From positions 1 through 64,000 of the forward strand of contig VXIS01000238.1 in NCBI GenBank assembly GCA_008704415.1: a stretch of 64,000 bases of DNA, read 5' to 3'. Each line of letters opens with the position of its first letter. Positions within the stretch are counted from its first letter, which is position 1. The position numbers were made by a program, and so were the translations under genes. This stretch comes from Sphaerosporella brunnea. Its lineage: Eukaryota; Ascomycota; Pezizomycetes; Pezizales; Pyronemataceae. The notes under the pieces were generated by a model. The model saw only the letters and a list, made by a program, of their open reading frames with translations. It ran no database searches and was not told where the DNA came from. This document shows, one piece after another, positions 21,742-33,084 of this stretch.

Positions 21742-23399
21742 AAACAACCCACTATGCGACATACGCTTCACGCTCGTTGTTCAAGCGGAGCAACCCCTCA
21801 TAGCACATACTGTCCAGGGTATTCAAGTGCTTATCCAAACGGCGGTAACAACGAGCTTTCGATCCCCGCGATGCCGGTTCGTCATTGAATTCCTCCTTCC
21901 CTCCTGCGCATCTACAACCCTGATGTACAACCCGACTTCCACAACCCACGGCCGGTGGTTTGGGCGCCAGCACGCGTTGATTTTTCGACCACCGTGATGC
22001 ATTTGCATGGTGGACTATAAAGTCCGGCAGGAGTGGCTCATCTCCCTATTACCGGCCAGTGAGGTGGTAAAGAATATATATCGACGCCTCGAACCCGCCA
22101 GCTTTTGCTAGCCTGTGGCACCAACAAAACAAAACCCCAAAAATAATTATCCCAATCACGGAGGACAAACCTGAATGTGTATACCCAACGAGAGGCCATC
22201 TACACGTTAGAGCAACCATTCCTTCATGTTGAATCTCTAAGTAGTGTAAACCAACCGTAGAGGAAGCTGCAACCCTTGTTTGGCCATCCATCTGTACTGA
22301 CCGAACAATGTACAGAATGCAATTCTCGCTGTCGGGTTTTGGAGATCAAGCTTTGTTTGGCGCTCAGCGGCGACGGTGATTATGACGCCGATGACAAATG
22401 CTGATGGTTGCTGTTGCGGTTGGTGGGTGACGGGATCGCAGGCCTGAGGCGAAACAAAGGAACACCAGAACGACTATTACGGTTGGGCGTGAAATGCAGC
22501 GCAGTAATGGTTCACGGCTCTCGAAGAGGCGGCATACTTGAACCCTTGTCTGATTGTTGGTGCACATGGGCCCAAATGGAGCGCACCCAGGTTTCACAGG
22601 ACGTAGCCGGCCGAGTGCGCTGGCTGGCGTGCCCTGTGCAAAGGCCTGTTGGATTCCTCATTGTGACGCGTGATTCAAGGCAGCGGCGGTCAAAAAGCCC
22701 GACGATCACTGAATTGCGGCTTGGCCTTTACTGATCGGTCGTTTTGGAGTTGCGTTGCTTTATCATCCTGTATCCGACTCCGAGCACCCATGATTTGAAT
22801 ACGCACATGCTGGCTGCCCTCAGGCACATGGACCTATCGACGGGAGTGTCTAATGCTTGGTGGCTACACCCAGCAGAACCGACTCAGGATATTTCGTTCT
22901 GCCGATTCGAGCGGGGTTGAACCGCAGTTGTTGCCACGGTTGCCAGCGGCACTGCGCTCGCGGTAGCAGCTTTCACCAGCGAGGCTGACAACTTGGATGA
23001 CGGGAAAGCAGCGGAGACGCAAACGCGAGATTCACCCGGTTTGAGAAGGGTCGGGTGTAGGCGGAGCGGTGTTGTGCAGTTTGAAGGTGGGAACTGAGCA
23101 AAGCGCCAGAATTCCAACCCTCAGAGCTGGTGAGCCAAGCGCACGTGCGCGGCTGCGGGGTGGCGCGACAGTCACGAACCTGGGCAAGGGCTCGTAGGCG
23201 CGCGGTAGTACGCGAGGTTTGGATGGTGGGTTCGATAATGCGTAGGCCTTCGCCGCTGAACCTGTCAAAAAGACTATGGAGGAACCGAGAGTGTTCACAA
23301 TGGTTGTGCGGATGGAAAGCACATAACAAGCGGCGCCGACAAAAGAGATTCCACACTTATATTGGCTTGATTTCTTCCACATTTACTTGGTACCATTCT
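21742..23399. other. No recognised gene
   Basis: Several overlapping ORFs of 70-130 codons (plus 22408-22734; minus 22973-23356) lack recognisable motifs. Nothing else was seen. Confidence 0.4.
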
Positions 23400-23870
23400 G
23401 GACCCAACGCGCCCACTGTCTTCCCTGAAGTCCTGTTTCCCATAAAGTACATCAAGATGATGGGCTCCTTGACTTCCTGCACAAAGAACTCTCGGCAGTG
23501 TCAAACAACATGAAGAATACGCTTCTTGAACACGCTCCACCTTACAACAGTAGCGAAGAATTTGTTGTGGAGGAATCTGTTTCAAGACAACAGAAACCGT
23601 CTGCCGAAGTGCAGCTAACCTGAATCGGTTCCTGCGTAAAACTTTGGAAAGAAGACGCAGATGTAGCCACGCCTTGTGGTCTCGTCTTCCAGAGGAGACT
23701 TCGTGGTGGAGCATGGATATGCCAAAAATTCTGGACGCAGGGACTTAGAAGCGCCACGTCCTACATCCGCTACGAGACCGTAGACTCGGGCTTGTGTCGT
23801 TCTCCACGCCTTCCACACCAAAGTTGCAGCCCACACCCAGCCAGCTGGCATATGATCGTCGCAGCAGGGC
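23400..23870 (-). pseudogene. Second decayed DDE transposase of the PKFHxEL lineage
   Basis: The minus strand reads GYICVFFPKFYAGTDSG, then in another frame RFRLAALRQTVSVVLKQIPP followed by QQILRYCCKVERVQEAYSS. This parallels the PKFHCELNFIE...LR..VP..L..IP..QIRRY..K...Y..AY order of basidiomycete DDE transposases. The block around the third catalytic residue (LNFIE...WG) is missing, probably deleted. It is related in type to the copy at 7150-8425 but is far more decayed. Confidence 0.5.
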
Positions 23871-25359
23871 GAGCATCTTGTGATGACTATTGATCTAAAG
23901 TACGCTTCACGATCTCGAGTGAAAGTACCGAGTCACGTGCACTCCCGTTGGCGTCTTGAACCTGCATTCCTTGTCTACGCAGTTCTCTCTCCTCCAATCT
24001 CCTGCAACTGCCTTTTGATTGGCCACTCACGTGTGTCATTTTATGAGACAGATTTTTCCGGTAGTCAAATGTATCCCGAACCGAAAGTGACTCATGGCCG
24101 TGTGGTTTGTTTGCAGATCGGACTAGCTTGGTCACGGTTTATGGCTGCGTTGACCATTTGAGGATGACCGCCATTCGAAGCCAAGTGATTGGGGAAAATC
24201 TGGCCACGTGAGATGGGATGGTCCAGGGGTATGGGAAAACAACACCCTTTGGCTGCTGCAAGTATTGCCTCATTCCTAGTGACGTTGGCAACGGCCCGTT
24301 TGGCGATAGGGGCTACCTGACCACCGGGGCAAAGCCCAAAAGGCACCCCATGAAGACCACCACGACAAAGGTTATCACTACCGAACTATTACAAGCGCTT
24401 ACCTATCGCACGAGAGGATAGTGAAGAACATGCTTTGTAATTACTGTAAGTTTCTACCGAACCAAAATTACGCGGGAGATGACTCTTCCCCATTCTGTTA
24501 GTCATTCGTCTCATTATCCTTCTACTGGGGTGTTTTGTTGGAAGAGCTTTCCCGCAGGTTGGCAAACTTACAAAAACCTTTTTGGGCCTTGAAGACTCAA
24601 CTGAACCTGCGGACAGGCATACTCAAGTCATTTTGTGGTTCATCAAGAGACCTGAGTTGGGCATAACTAGTTGCGCAGCAGGCCCTCAGCCACAGGCAAC
24701 ACCCATCCACCCATCGAGGCGGTCAAAAACCAGCCGTCCCCACTCTCAATCCGTCGTGCAGCCGCCAAGTATACGATTCTCTGAAATTCGCGTCAAACTC
24801 GACGGCAAGGAGTCAGGTCCCGCTCTCAAACCGACGCAGCAAAGCAAACCCTTACAATTGATGAGGAAAGGAACTTCGCCGCTCAAGCGAGCGGTCAGAC
24901 GACATGGCTATCCCACCGGGAGCTGTCCGGTTGTCCCACATGGTAGCGACTATCCTTTACAAGCAACCCCGTGGTGCTGTGGAGAGCTATGTTCAAAGCC
25001 CTGATCACCCTACTCCAGTGGCCTGCGAGTCGTCTCATTTCCGGCAGGCTGCGGTAATAATCGAAACCCACCAGGTCCAGGGACGAGGGTCAATGGAACC
25101 TGGGAATATGTCTTCATCGATGGAAACGGTTGGTTCTGACCACACGCCAGCCACATGGCAATTTCCAACGTTTGTAGCTGGTTAGCCACATATTGCTGCG
25201 ATGAACCTTTGGGAAGGTGAGCAGCTGGGTGTGGGCACCGACATACTTAACCGTACTCTTGATCTGAGTCGTCATGGTGATATTGCTCAAACGAATTGAT
25301 GTCTCTAATAAGCAGTTCCGGGCCCCCGATCTTGCGTCCGTTCTTGGGGGCTGCACCCG
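23871..25359. other. No recognised gene; a few longer ORFs
   Basis: The plus strand has open frames at 24582-25004 (140 codons, no ATG at the listed start) and 24904-25185 (93 codons from ATG). Their products are not recognised. They overlap in different frames and could be pieces of one decayed gene. Confidence 0.35.
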
Positions 25360-25680
25360 TCTCTTTAGCAGTTGCAGACCTGTCTGCAGTTTTGCCAATC
25401 CCCACCTTGCAGCAGGATTGGCACGCTCGCCTTTGCGGAATTTTCGCTGTGGACGTGCGACTTCAAACTTGCCGTTTTGCATGGCACATTATGTGTGCTT
25501 TCTTGCAGGTTGAGGGATCCCATCTTGACCGGGGCTCGAAAAGCAAGCGCTACTCGCTTTTTCCACAGCTGGAGCAGAGAGGATTGGTCCTGCTGACGCT
25601 GGAAAAGAAGCTCTCTGGGTTGGGCGTTTCGCCCTTGAACAGAACCGCACACCGATGGCGGAAAGGCACAATATAGCTTT
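25360..25680 (+). repeat. Dispersed repeat family R2, copy 1
   Basis: Matches 30950-31320 in the same order: a GTGTGC...TTTCTTGCAGGT motif resembling a splice acceptor, AAGCGCTA, GCTGGAGCAGAGA and TGCTGACGC..GAAAAGAAG. The reading frames differ between copies, so coding is doubtful. Confidence 0.6.
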
Positions 25681-25689
25681 CGGTGGATC

Positions 25690-25910
25690 AAAAGCTCCGT
25701 GAGCGAACAAAGTATCCAGTCGGCTGTATCGCCTGCAGGCGGTCCAGTCTATACCGCGCCAAAGGACTGCTGGTCCCAGGCAATCTCTCCGACTGGACTG
25801 CATGCTGTGGTCCAAGTCCGGTCCGCGCTCAGGACTGGCTGGACTGGACTGTGAGGAACCCTGGTTGGAGAACTTGTTGTCTAGCGGACTAAGTGCTATG
25901 TACAAGACAA
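25690..25910 (+). repeat. R1 3'-region fragment, inverted
   Basis: The reverse complement of the GACTGGAC-rich part of R1 is seen here, from GTATCCAGTCGGCTG to GGACTGGACTGTGAGGAACC. The coding tail is absent. Confidence 0.6.
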
Positions 25911-25921
25911 GGGTACATGAT

Positions 25922-26090
25922 CTAGTGATGGACATGAGCCGAGCCGGTATGAGCCCAATCGCGGGTGAGGCGAGCTGGATCGAGCCGGTTGCGCCATGGG
26001 CCGAGGTAAGGCTTGAGCTTTTGGCTCGATCTGCGAGATGTTGGAACCTACAAAGTTCCGGTGGGTTGAGCGACCCAATTTTATGGTCCC
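25922..26090 (+). repeat. Dispersed repeat family R3, copy 1
   Basis: Begins CTAGTGATGGACATGAGCC followed by GAGCC-rich sequence. The same start recurs at 34426 and 39232. It may be a transposon end, but no partner end or target duplication was found. Confidence 0.5.
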
Positions 26091-26200
26091 CCGAACCAAA
26101 TAACTCGTCCTCTTGCACGCCAACCTACATACCCCCGCCTTGCACGCCAAACTACCCACCTTCGTCACTGACGGCCCGTCAACCACCACTCTTAAGAACC

Positions 26201-27033
26201 ATGGCCCAACACCCCCCTCGCCACTATGCTGGTGGTAGAGTAGAAGACCAAATTCAAGACCTGTACACGAAGATGTGCGGAAGTTGGGGTAAGTTTGTGT
26301 TTACTCCCCGTCCCTTCAAGTCTAGTGCATCGGACTGACGCGTGGATTATGTAGCTAGATATAACCAGGCCGCGGGTAGCGGGGTGAACACATCACTAGC
26401 GGCGAGGCCAGGCAAGAGGCGACGTAAAGGGACAGAGCAAGTGAAGCATCCTGCGCGATGCTGTCACTCTACTAAGACCTGGGGACCCTCTACGGCAGAC
26501 TACAAGACAACCAGTGCTTGAAAACGTCATGTTGATATCCATCACCGGGAAATCCCCGCAGATGAAGGTGCTGAGCGTGCGATGATTGCTGAGATACGGG
26601 AAAAAGCGTGCGGAGTTCCAACAGACACGCCTTGGACTAAAGCTGCCGCGTTGGAAGAGTCCGGACGCCCACAAGCTGTATCTTTCAGGCGGTCCGTCAA
26701 CAGCGCCATGGCAAGCTCTGAAACTACACGATATCTCTGTAAAGCGTGCATCGAGCTTACCGCAGATCCTCTTGAGTGGTGGAAAGCAAATGAACGCCGC
26801 TATCCTATTGTTGCAAAAATGGCCCGCGTTCATCTGGCCATTCCCGCCTGCAGCGTTCCCAGTGAGCAGTTATTTTCTCAGTAGGTCGTTCACCTGTCTT
26901 GCGGTTGCCGATGGCTCATCGTCTTGTTTTTACGGCGGGAGATATTATTACCAAAAAGCGCAACCGCTTGGTGGAGGAATCCAGCAGCGCCGTTTTGCTA
27001 CACACACAAAATCTGGCTCAAGTAAAAGGGTAA
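26201..27033 (+). pseudogene. hAT transposase relic with dimerisation domain
   Basis: Proposed exons are 26201-26288, 26355-26880 and 26934-27033. Exon 1 starts with ATG (MAQHPPRHYAGGRVEDQIQD). Its 66-nt intron has a GTAAGT donor and GTAG acceptor. Exon 2 encodes a basic patch (GKRRRKG) and the hAT C-terminal dimerisation motif DPLEWWKANERRYPIVAKMA, AIPACSVPSEQLFSQ. Exon 3 continues AGDIITKKRNRLVEE to a stop. hAT transposases dimerise through this region. The catalytic RNase H-like core is missing. A TGA at 26519-26521 breaks exon 2, and the second intron has a GTAGGT donor but ends TTTTTAC, a lost AG. It is dead or exapted; whether it ever mobilised the miniature elements here is unknown. 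Confidence 0.72.
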
Positions 27034-27699
27034 GAGCGACTGGGACATCTACGGTGGCGGGGAGGCTCACCAGGACGCACCGGTGGAGAGAGACCTGGAT
27101 GGGGGCCTGGAGGGGGACGGGGTGGCCAAGGGAATGGACGCACAGCAAGAAGCTGCGGTCAAACCTGGACGCCTTGATTCCGGGTCGGCTTTGTCTGACA
27201 TCAAATGATGAGTGGAGGACACAGACGCCGAGCTTTCCAGACTCAGCTCCGCTCAGCGAGCGTGGCGACCAGACGTTGTGCAGTCCTTAGTACAGCGCCA
27301 CTTGATGTGAAGTCATACGTACGTTGCAGTCAGCGCATATGTGTGCGAAACACGGCGCAGCTGCTTTCATTCAGTGTCGTCACTAAAGCTCCTCCACGTC
27401 TGCACTCCACAGCGGGCCGCACACTCACAGCAAATCACTCAGCATCTGGTACAGTAAATTTTCCGGTTTTCCGTGTTGTGCCACTGCAGTGGCTCACTTT
27501 GTTCTATATATATAGCGATGTGTTCACCCCAAATGGGCTGTCGCTCCACCCCCAATCACTCTGCTTTCCGCCCTACATCAGCATTCTGTATGTGCGGCTT
27601 AGTGGTGTAGGTAGGTAAAATCCTATTTGTTAGCCCTATGTGTTCGTGCTTGGACGTAGGGCTATGAAGGTTTTCTGACATAAAGTGCGACCTATCCAC
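27034..27699. other. No recognised gene
   Basis: The plus frame 27205-27618 has no motif. A TATATATA run lies near 27506. Confidence 0.35.
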
Positions 27700-27769
27700 C
27701 AATCTTCCTTTCTCCCCAACAACTACCTGATCGACCTCACTTAGCCTGCAAAATACTGTTCAACCACCA

Positions 27770-28225
27770 TCCTGCACAACATTGCGACGAGTAGTAAGCA
27801 ACCTTCACACACTCCTCCCGAATCTGAGCTAAGTTAACATTCACCAATCCCCTCAGCCTGCCAAAGCCAAAGTCATCGAGTCAATCCAAGCTCTCCGAAA
27901 CAATCACGTCCGACATCGCAACGGGTATCAAGCAATCTTCACATCCTCGCCCTGAATCTCAGCCAACAAAGCACCAGGCGGCAGATAGCGTCAACACCCA
28001 CCGACATTTGCTTCCAATCAACCGCGCTTAGAGTACAAAAGACATTGATCGATAGTACGAAGATCTGCGACTTACCATTTGGCGCCAGAGTGCAACGGGT
28101 AGTAGACATCGTCCACATACTCCTCCGGAATCTCAGCTTACATAGCGTAAGGTAGTGGTAGAGTCAACACCCACCATTACCACATCGCAACGGGTAGTAA
28201 GCATCCTCCATATGATCGATCAGCA
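27770..28225 (+). repeat. Degenerate tandem repeat, four units
   Basis: The motif ATCGCAACGGGTAGTAAGCA, followed by CTCCTCC.GAATCTCAGC, recurs near 27783, 27916, 28095 and 28187 with AGTCAACACCCACC between. Spacing varies (92-179 bp). Confidence 0.7.
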
Positions 28226-28429
28226 ATCGAATCTAATAGGTAGAAAAAAGGAAAAGAGCATGTCGCCCAAACTGAGCCTGAAACGCATTTTCGACGAGGC
28301 TGGTATCGACCGTCACATGGCTATTGTCCTAGGACCTGCAAGGGCCGGCGCTTCTCCGTACAATTGCCAACAAAATGAAGGTTATACGACATATAGCCAG
28401 AGCTATACGTCCAGCGAATGGATGAGCGG

Positions 28430-29530
28430 CGCATGTATAGTTTCCTGGTTCCGGCAACTACCTCGGTCTACAGCTGTTGAGACGGACATCGTGTTAACTG
28501 TGGACTGGGACCTGGGTGCCCATAGAGCTGTGCACGGGGCGACGGGCGCGGCGCGACGAGATAAGCAGGGGCAGGGCGAGGTGCACCGGGGCGGGACGGG
28601 GTGACCGGGGTTGGGCGGGGTCATCGGGGTGTGACGGGGTATCGCCGCGGCAGCGTGTATGAGAAGCATCGCGGTGGCCGGGGTTCCGACGGGGTGGCCG
28701 GGGCACCGACGGGTTGGCTGGGTTGTCGACGGGGCGGCCGGGGCACGGCGGGGTGGATCGGGGTATGTCGAGGCGGTCGCCGCCCCATTGTGCCCCGTGC
28801 CCCGTCGGGGCTCCCCGACCGTGCACAGCACTAGGTGCCTCTGTGACTGCGCCACCACCATCACCTGCGGCTTGTCCTACCAACAGCGTGGTGAAAACCA
28901 TACACAACGCTGTTGCTGGCCTGCCAAAACACGGAGCCGAGTTGTACATGCAGCGTGCAGTGAACGCCAAACGTGTAGCACTAACTCCAGTTACTTCCCA
29001 GAACGTTGCAAAGCCCAGCCTCGAGAACCTCCCGCAGGCGGTGCTGGATCGACTTGTCCACCACCTCCGCTGCGCCTGCGGAGCACCGTCAACAAGCACT
29101 TCAACTAAATACTCACCGGGAAGTATACGGCCCAGTTCTTGATGCCCTGTTTCGATACCGCCAGCAGAACCGCCAAGCTTCCTGGGTCCGGCAATTACCT
29201 CCGCCTCCAGCTGTTGATCCGAACATAGTGTGGACTGGGCCCTGGGGGGCCCTGTGGCTGCGCCAGAAGGCTACAAAGTCCAGCCACTAGAGCCTGCCGC
29301 AGGCGGTGCTGGATCGGCTTGTCCACCGCCTCCGCCCCGCCTGCGGAGCAGCGTCAACAAGCACTTCAACCAGCTACTCACCGAGAAGTATACTGCCAAG
29401 TTCTTGATGGCCTGTTTCGATACCGCCAGCAGAACCGCAAAGCTTCCTGGTTCCGGCAATTACCTTCGCATCCCGCTGTTGAGACGAACATTCTGTTAAC
29501 TGTGGACTGGGCCCTGTGGCTTCACCGTCG
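28430..29530 (+). repeat. 265-bp direct duplication with a third partial copy
   Basis: The segment GCAGGCGGTGCTGGATCG...CTTCCTGGGTCCGGCAATTACC...GTGGACTGGGCCC at 29034-29250 is repeated at 29299-29515 (period 265). A third copy of its end (CTGGTTCCGGCAACTACC...GTTAACTGTGGACTGGG) lies at 28440-28515. Confidence 0.8.
28567..28770 (+). repeat. G-rich low-complexity island
   Basis: Over a dozen GGGG or GGG runs on the plus strand are separated by 3-8 bases, for example GGGGTGGCCGGGGCACC. It could form G-quadruplexes. It sits between two copies of the duplicated segment at 28430-29530. Confidence 0.75.
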
Positions 29531-30389
29531 CCACCTCCTCCGCGGCCTCCGCAGCCGGTCCGTCCTGCCAACAGCATGGCGATATACCCTTAGTGAGCAT
29601 CAAGAAAGTTGCAGACCTCTGTCGATGCCCTGCCGAAACACATCCCTGACACCATCACGACTGAGTTGGATGCGCGTTTGGGAAAACGCAAAATTCAGTG
29701 CTGTTGCGGTGCTGGCTGCGACCACGATACGGACGGTTGGGCAAAACAAACACGTCGTTGAATGTGTTCTGCCGAGCGTCTATTTTGTCGGTTCGACGAG
29801 CTGTGTCGGTTGTTGTGTCTTTCTGCACGGTTGTCTGGAGTTTTTCTGCGGTGGGTTGGCTGAGGTCTATCTGGATTGTTGGTTGGCATGTTTTCGAATT
29901 TTTTCTTGTCTTGCCTTTATGTCCTAGGGCGCGCGGCTTGCGTTCTGCTCTTGCTTGCTGTATAATGTTTTCATCGGCTGTTGAACCTGTTGCGAATTAA
30001 TGGTGGAGTATGCTTACTAACATCTGTATATTGTTGTTGCCCCGGTGTCCTGACCCTCTCTCTTCTGCTATGGTAGATAGGTAGAAAGAGTTAGTACATC
30101 TACAAAAACCCAAAAGATGCCTTCAGGAGGTGCGGTCGGTGGTTGTTGTAGAACGGGTTGTCCAGCGGACTAAGTGGTATGTACAAGAGGTGTTGAACCC
30201 AATTGTATAATGCCACGTCCCTCACCGTTCTCAACCAGCACACCCTCACCGGGGTTCCTCGTTGCGCAGTCTCTTAAAATCGCTGGACCACCACATCCTC
30301 CATTTCCGGCCATTTTGCTACACCTAATCTTATCTTGCGCAAACCCGCACATGTGTGTCTCCTTTGCTGTTGGACAGCGGCCATACCTG
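29531..30389. other. No recognised gene
   Basis: The minus frame 29695-29889 and plus frame 29698-30000 have no motif. TGTCCAGCGGACTAAGTGGT at about 30160-30180 resembles 25878-25897, a short shared repeat. Confidence 0.35.
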
Positions 30390-30740
30390 GCATCAGCGTT
30401 AAATCCTGCCGGAATCTATGGCGCTTCCATGGACCTTACCATTTGCGATTGGTTTTGATCGCCGGTGCGCCCCGTGGCCATCATAATATCCACTCGGCAT
30501 TTGCTGTCACGTTTAGTAGGTTTTTTCGAAACGTTCAGCGGTAGAATGTTTGCAGTCCGGGGTTTCTCGAGGTGATAGGACGCGGTGGAGAATTGCACGC
30601 CGGTCGCGGGAATTTGATTGCGAGGCTCATAACCGGCACCCCGCGGGCGTCATCATCACCACCACCGTCGCCGCCAGCGATTGAGTATGTGCGACCGACG
30701 TCTGAATTCACCCTCTCGGTTGCAACTGCGATCGGTGTTG
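30390..30740 (+). repeat. Relative of the nested element's right half (10380-10960)
   Basis: Shared segments include ATCATRATATCCACKCGGCAT, CGTTCAGCGGT, TTTGCAG.CCGGGGTTT, AGCTCATARCCGGCACCC and GACGTCTGAATTCACC. It lacks the 47-bp minisatellite and the terminal inverted repeat. Confidence 0.65.
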
Positions 30741-30949
30741 CAGGCCGGTTGATGGAAGTGGCTGTACGTGGTGACTGGTGTTTGGCCACAGAATCGCGCG
30801 ATATTCCCCCGTCATTCGACATGCGCGCTCAGAGAACTGTTGCCCACTGCGAAACAAGCACCACGCTTGGGGTTTCGGGACATTGACGACCTCCTGTTGT
30901 CCTCAATTGCTTGTCCGATGTTGACAACTGCGTCTCAACCGCCTTCCAA

Positions 30950-31320
30950 GCAGCAGCGGGTCCGCGGCACTGTTCGTGCAGGTTGCAAGCCGAGAATGAG
31001 TTCCAAATCCGCGGGAAGGACACGCAGTTGCGGACATTTTTTTTTTTAGTATTTCAAGCATGTCTGCGTGCTTGTCGATTCCCACCTCGCCGCACGAATT
31101 GCAGACTCGAGTCATTGCTGTGAACTGCCGCAGTTTTACCCCGTCGAATCGACATCTCGTTGTGTGTGCGTGTTTTCTTGCAGGTGGAGCTGGCTCCTTG
31201 AGAGAGCTCGGATGCAAGCGCTAGTCGGTTGTTTTTCTACTGCTGGAGCAGAGACAATTGCTGCTGCGACTGCTGACGCGGAAAAGAAGATATCTGGATT
31301 GCACGTCGCTTTGCCGCGCT
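30950..31320 (+). repeat. Dispersed repeat family R2, copy 2
   Basis: Homologous to 25360-25680. An 11-base T run lies near 31039. Confidence 0.6.
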
Positions 31321-31624
31321 TGAAATATCACTCGCTGCGGGACAGTATACCCACCAACCGATCAAATGACGACGAAGACACAACCGCGAGAGACACCCAG
31401 TAGTCCTGTGCAGGTCCTAGGATTTGTATCCACAGGATCGCCAGTCGATGAACCGGGAACAGCCTTTCTTCTAATGCTGTGGCTTTTCTCCCAAGCGGGG
31501 GTGTTTTGGGACAGTTACGAGTTTTCGAACCAGCGCTTTTATCCTCCCGCTCTAGGTACACACAATATGCACCCGCCGGGTGCGACTTTCCTTTGCGTTG
31601 TTGGACCCGGGTCTAGATAGCCGG

Positions 31625-32480
31625 GGGCTTTCACCAATGGGCGGTGGGAGGCGGACCCGGAAGACATATATTGAGTGGGTTTGGCGAGATACAGCACACT
31701 TCGATGCCACCAACCGGGCCGGCGTCGTCAATGCGTGGTAGCGGTTGTTTGTTTGTCTGAAACGCATGAGACAGCGGCCTCTGCAGTTACTAATTGCACC
31801 AGGGTCCGCATATATCCGTGGGCTATGACCACTGGGCGAGGGGATTTGGCCATATATAGCCCAGCTCAATAGCAGCAATCGTGCCAGCGTCGTCAATGCA
31901 TGCTGGCAGTTGTTCGTTTGAAAAGCAGACAAAACGACAACGCCGGAGGAGGGAGGCAACGTCCACCCGCAGCCATCCACACCGCCGGATCAGCCGCCGT
32001 TCCAGTTACTAGTTGCGCCCGGGTTCACATATCTACGTTTGCTTGCTTTCAGCTGTGGGTGTTGGCAGCCGGACCCGGGAGACATATATCGGAGGTAGTT
32101 TTGCCATATATACCCGAGTTCAAGACCACTAACCGTGCCTGCGTTCAATCCGTTCGTCTCTCGAAAAGTAGACAAAACGGCAACGCCACTGAAGGCCATG
32201 TCAACCCTCAGCCAGATACACCCCCGGGAGAGCCGCCTTGGCAGTTACTGGTTGCATCAGGGTCCGCATATATCCGTGCGCTATCACCACTGGGCGGTGG
32301 GAGGCAGACCCCGGAGACATATATAGGAGGGGATTTTGGCCATATACATCCCCTTCATTAGCACCAACCGGGCCAGCGTCGTCAATGCATGCTGGCAGTT
32401 CTTCGTTTGAAAAGCAGTCAAAACGGCAACGCCGGAGGAGGCCATGTGAACCCGCAGCCAGATGCCTCGCCAAACGAAAG
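31625..32480 (+). repeat. Tandem array of about 170-240 bp units with TATA-like motifs
   Basis: Four units share GGCGGTGGGAGGCRGACCC, GGAGACATATAT, GGCCATATAT, CGTCGTCAATGCATGCTGGC, GAAAAGCAGACAAAACG and CAACGCCGGAGGAGG. Open frames cross the array on both strands (plus 31900-32361; minus 31552-31980), and the minus frame repeats SGVAVL.AFQT.NCQHALTT, so a repeated coding origin is possible but unproven. Confidence 0.8.
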
Positions 32481-32619
32481 CTGCCACCTCGCGTTGAGTG
32501 ACAAGAGGGCCTCAAATTCCGATATACCAAGACAGCACATGGTTGATCGGAAATGGTCCACGTGAACACGGCGAAGGGATGTCGACCGGCCGGAACAATG
32601 TGCGAGAGGCGATCCCTTA

Positions 32620-33030
32620 TTCCCATGCCGCCGCAATTCGAACCGACAGCGAACACGTTGTTTGGGTCAACTCACAGATTGTCCTTGTAGAGCACACCGC
32701 GCATGCTTACCACCTTCACCTTTACATTACGGCACCGGAGAAATCTCTCGCGATTGACTAAAGCCCCTATCCTTCTTTGAACGTTCAAAAAGGTGCGACT
32801 CATATTCGGTCTGAACTTCACATTGCCTGCTTCCAAACTGGACTTCCTGGGACGCTTTTTGAGCAAGCAAGCTCTTCAGCCAGACGTAAGCGGGAGGGAA
32901 AGAAGGATTTCTGGATGGATACGAAGGCTGATGGGTGGTGCAAAACAATCACAATGGCAATGTCTAGCAGGCGGAATGACAAAGGAGGCCAGTTACGGCA
33001 CATAATAGGTTGGGCACAGTAGCAAGCGCG
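32620..33030 (+). repeat. Dispersed repeat family R5, copy 1
   Basis: Parallel to 35240-35640 over its length, with GTTTGGGTCAACTCACAG, TTCCAAACTGGACTTCC and GCAAAACAATCACAATGGCA. Protein frames around VWVNS and DGWCKTITMAMSS are similar in both, so a decayed gene pair is possible. Confidence 0.65.
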
Positions 33031-33084
33031 CTGCTGATCGGCGAGGTCAATGCCACCCTTGGCACGATGGTAGGCGCGGATACA

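Noticed and set aside
25923..26398. TAGTGATGG...CATCACTA as ends of one hAT element
   Set aside because: The flanking 8-bp segments (ACATGATC and GCGGCGAG) do not match, and the end similarity stops after 8 bases.
31900..32361. 153-codon ORF in the tandem array
   Set aside because: It spans repeat units and shifts peptide sequence between units, so it is probably a by-product of the array.
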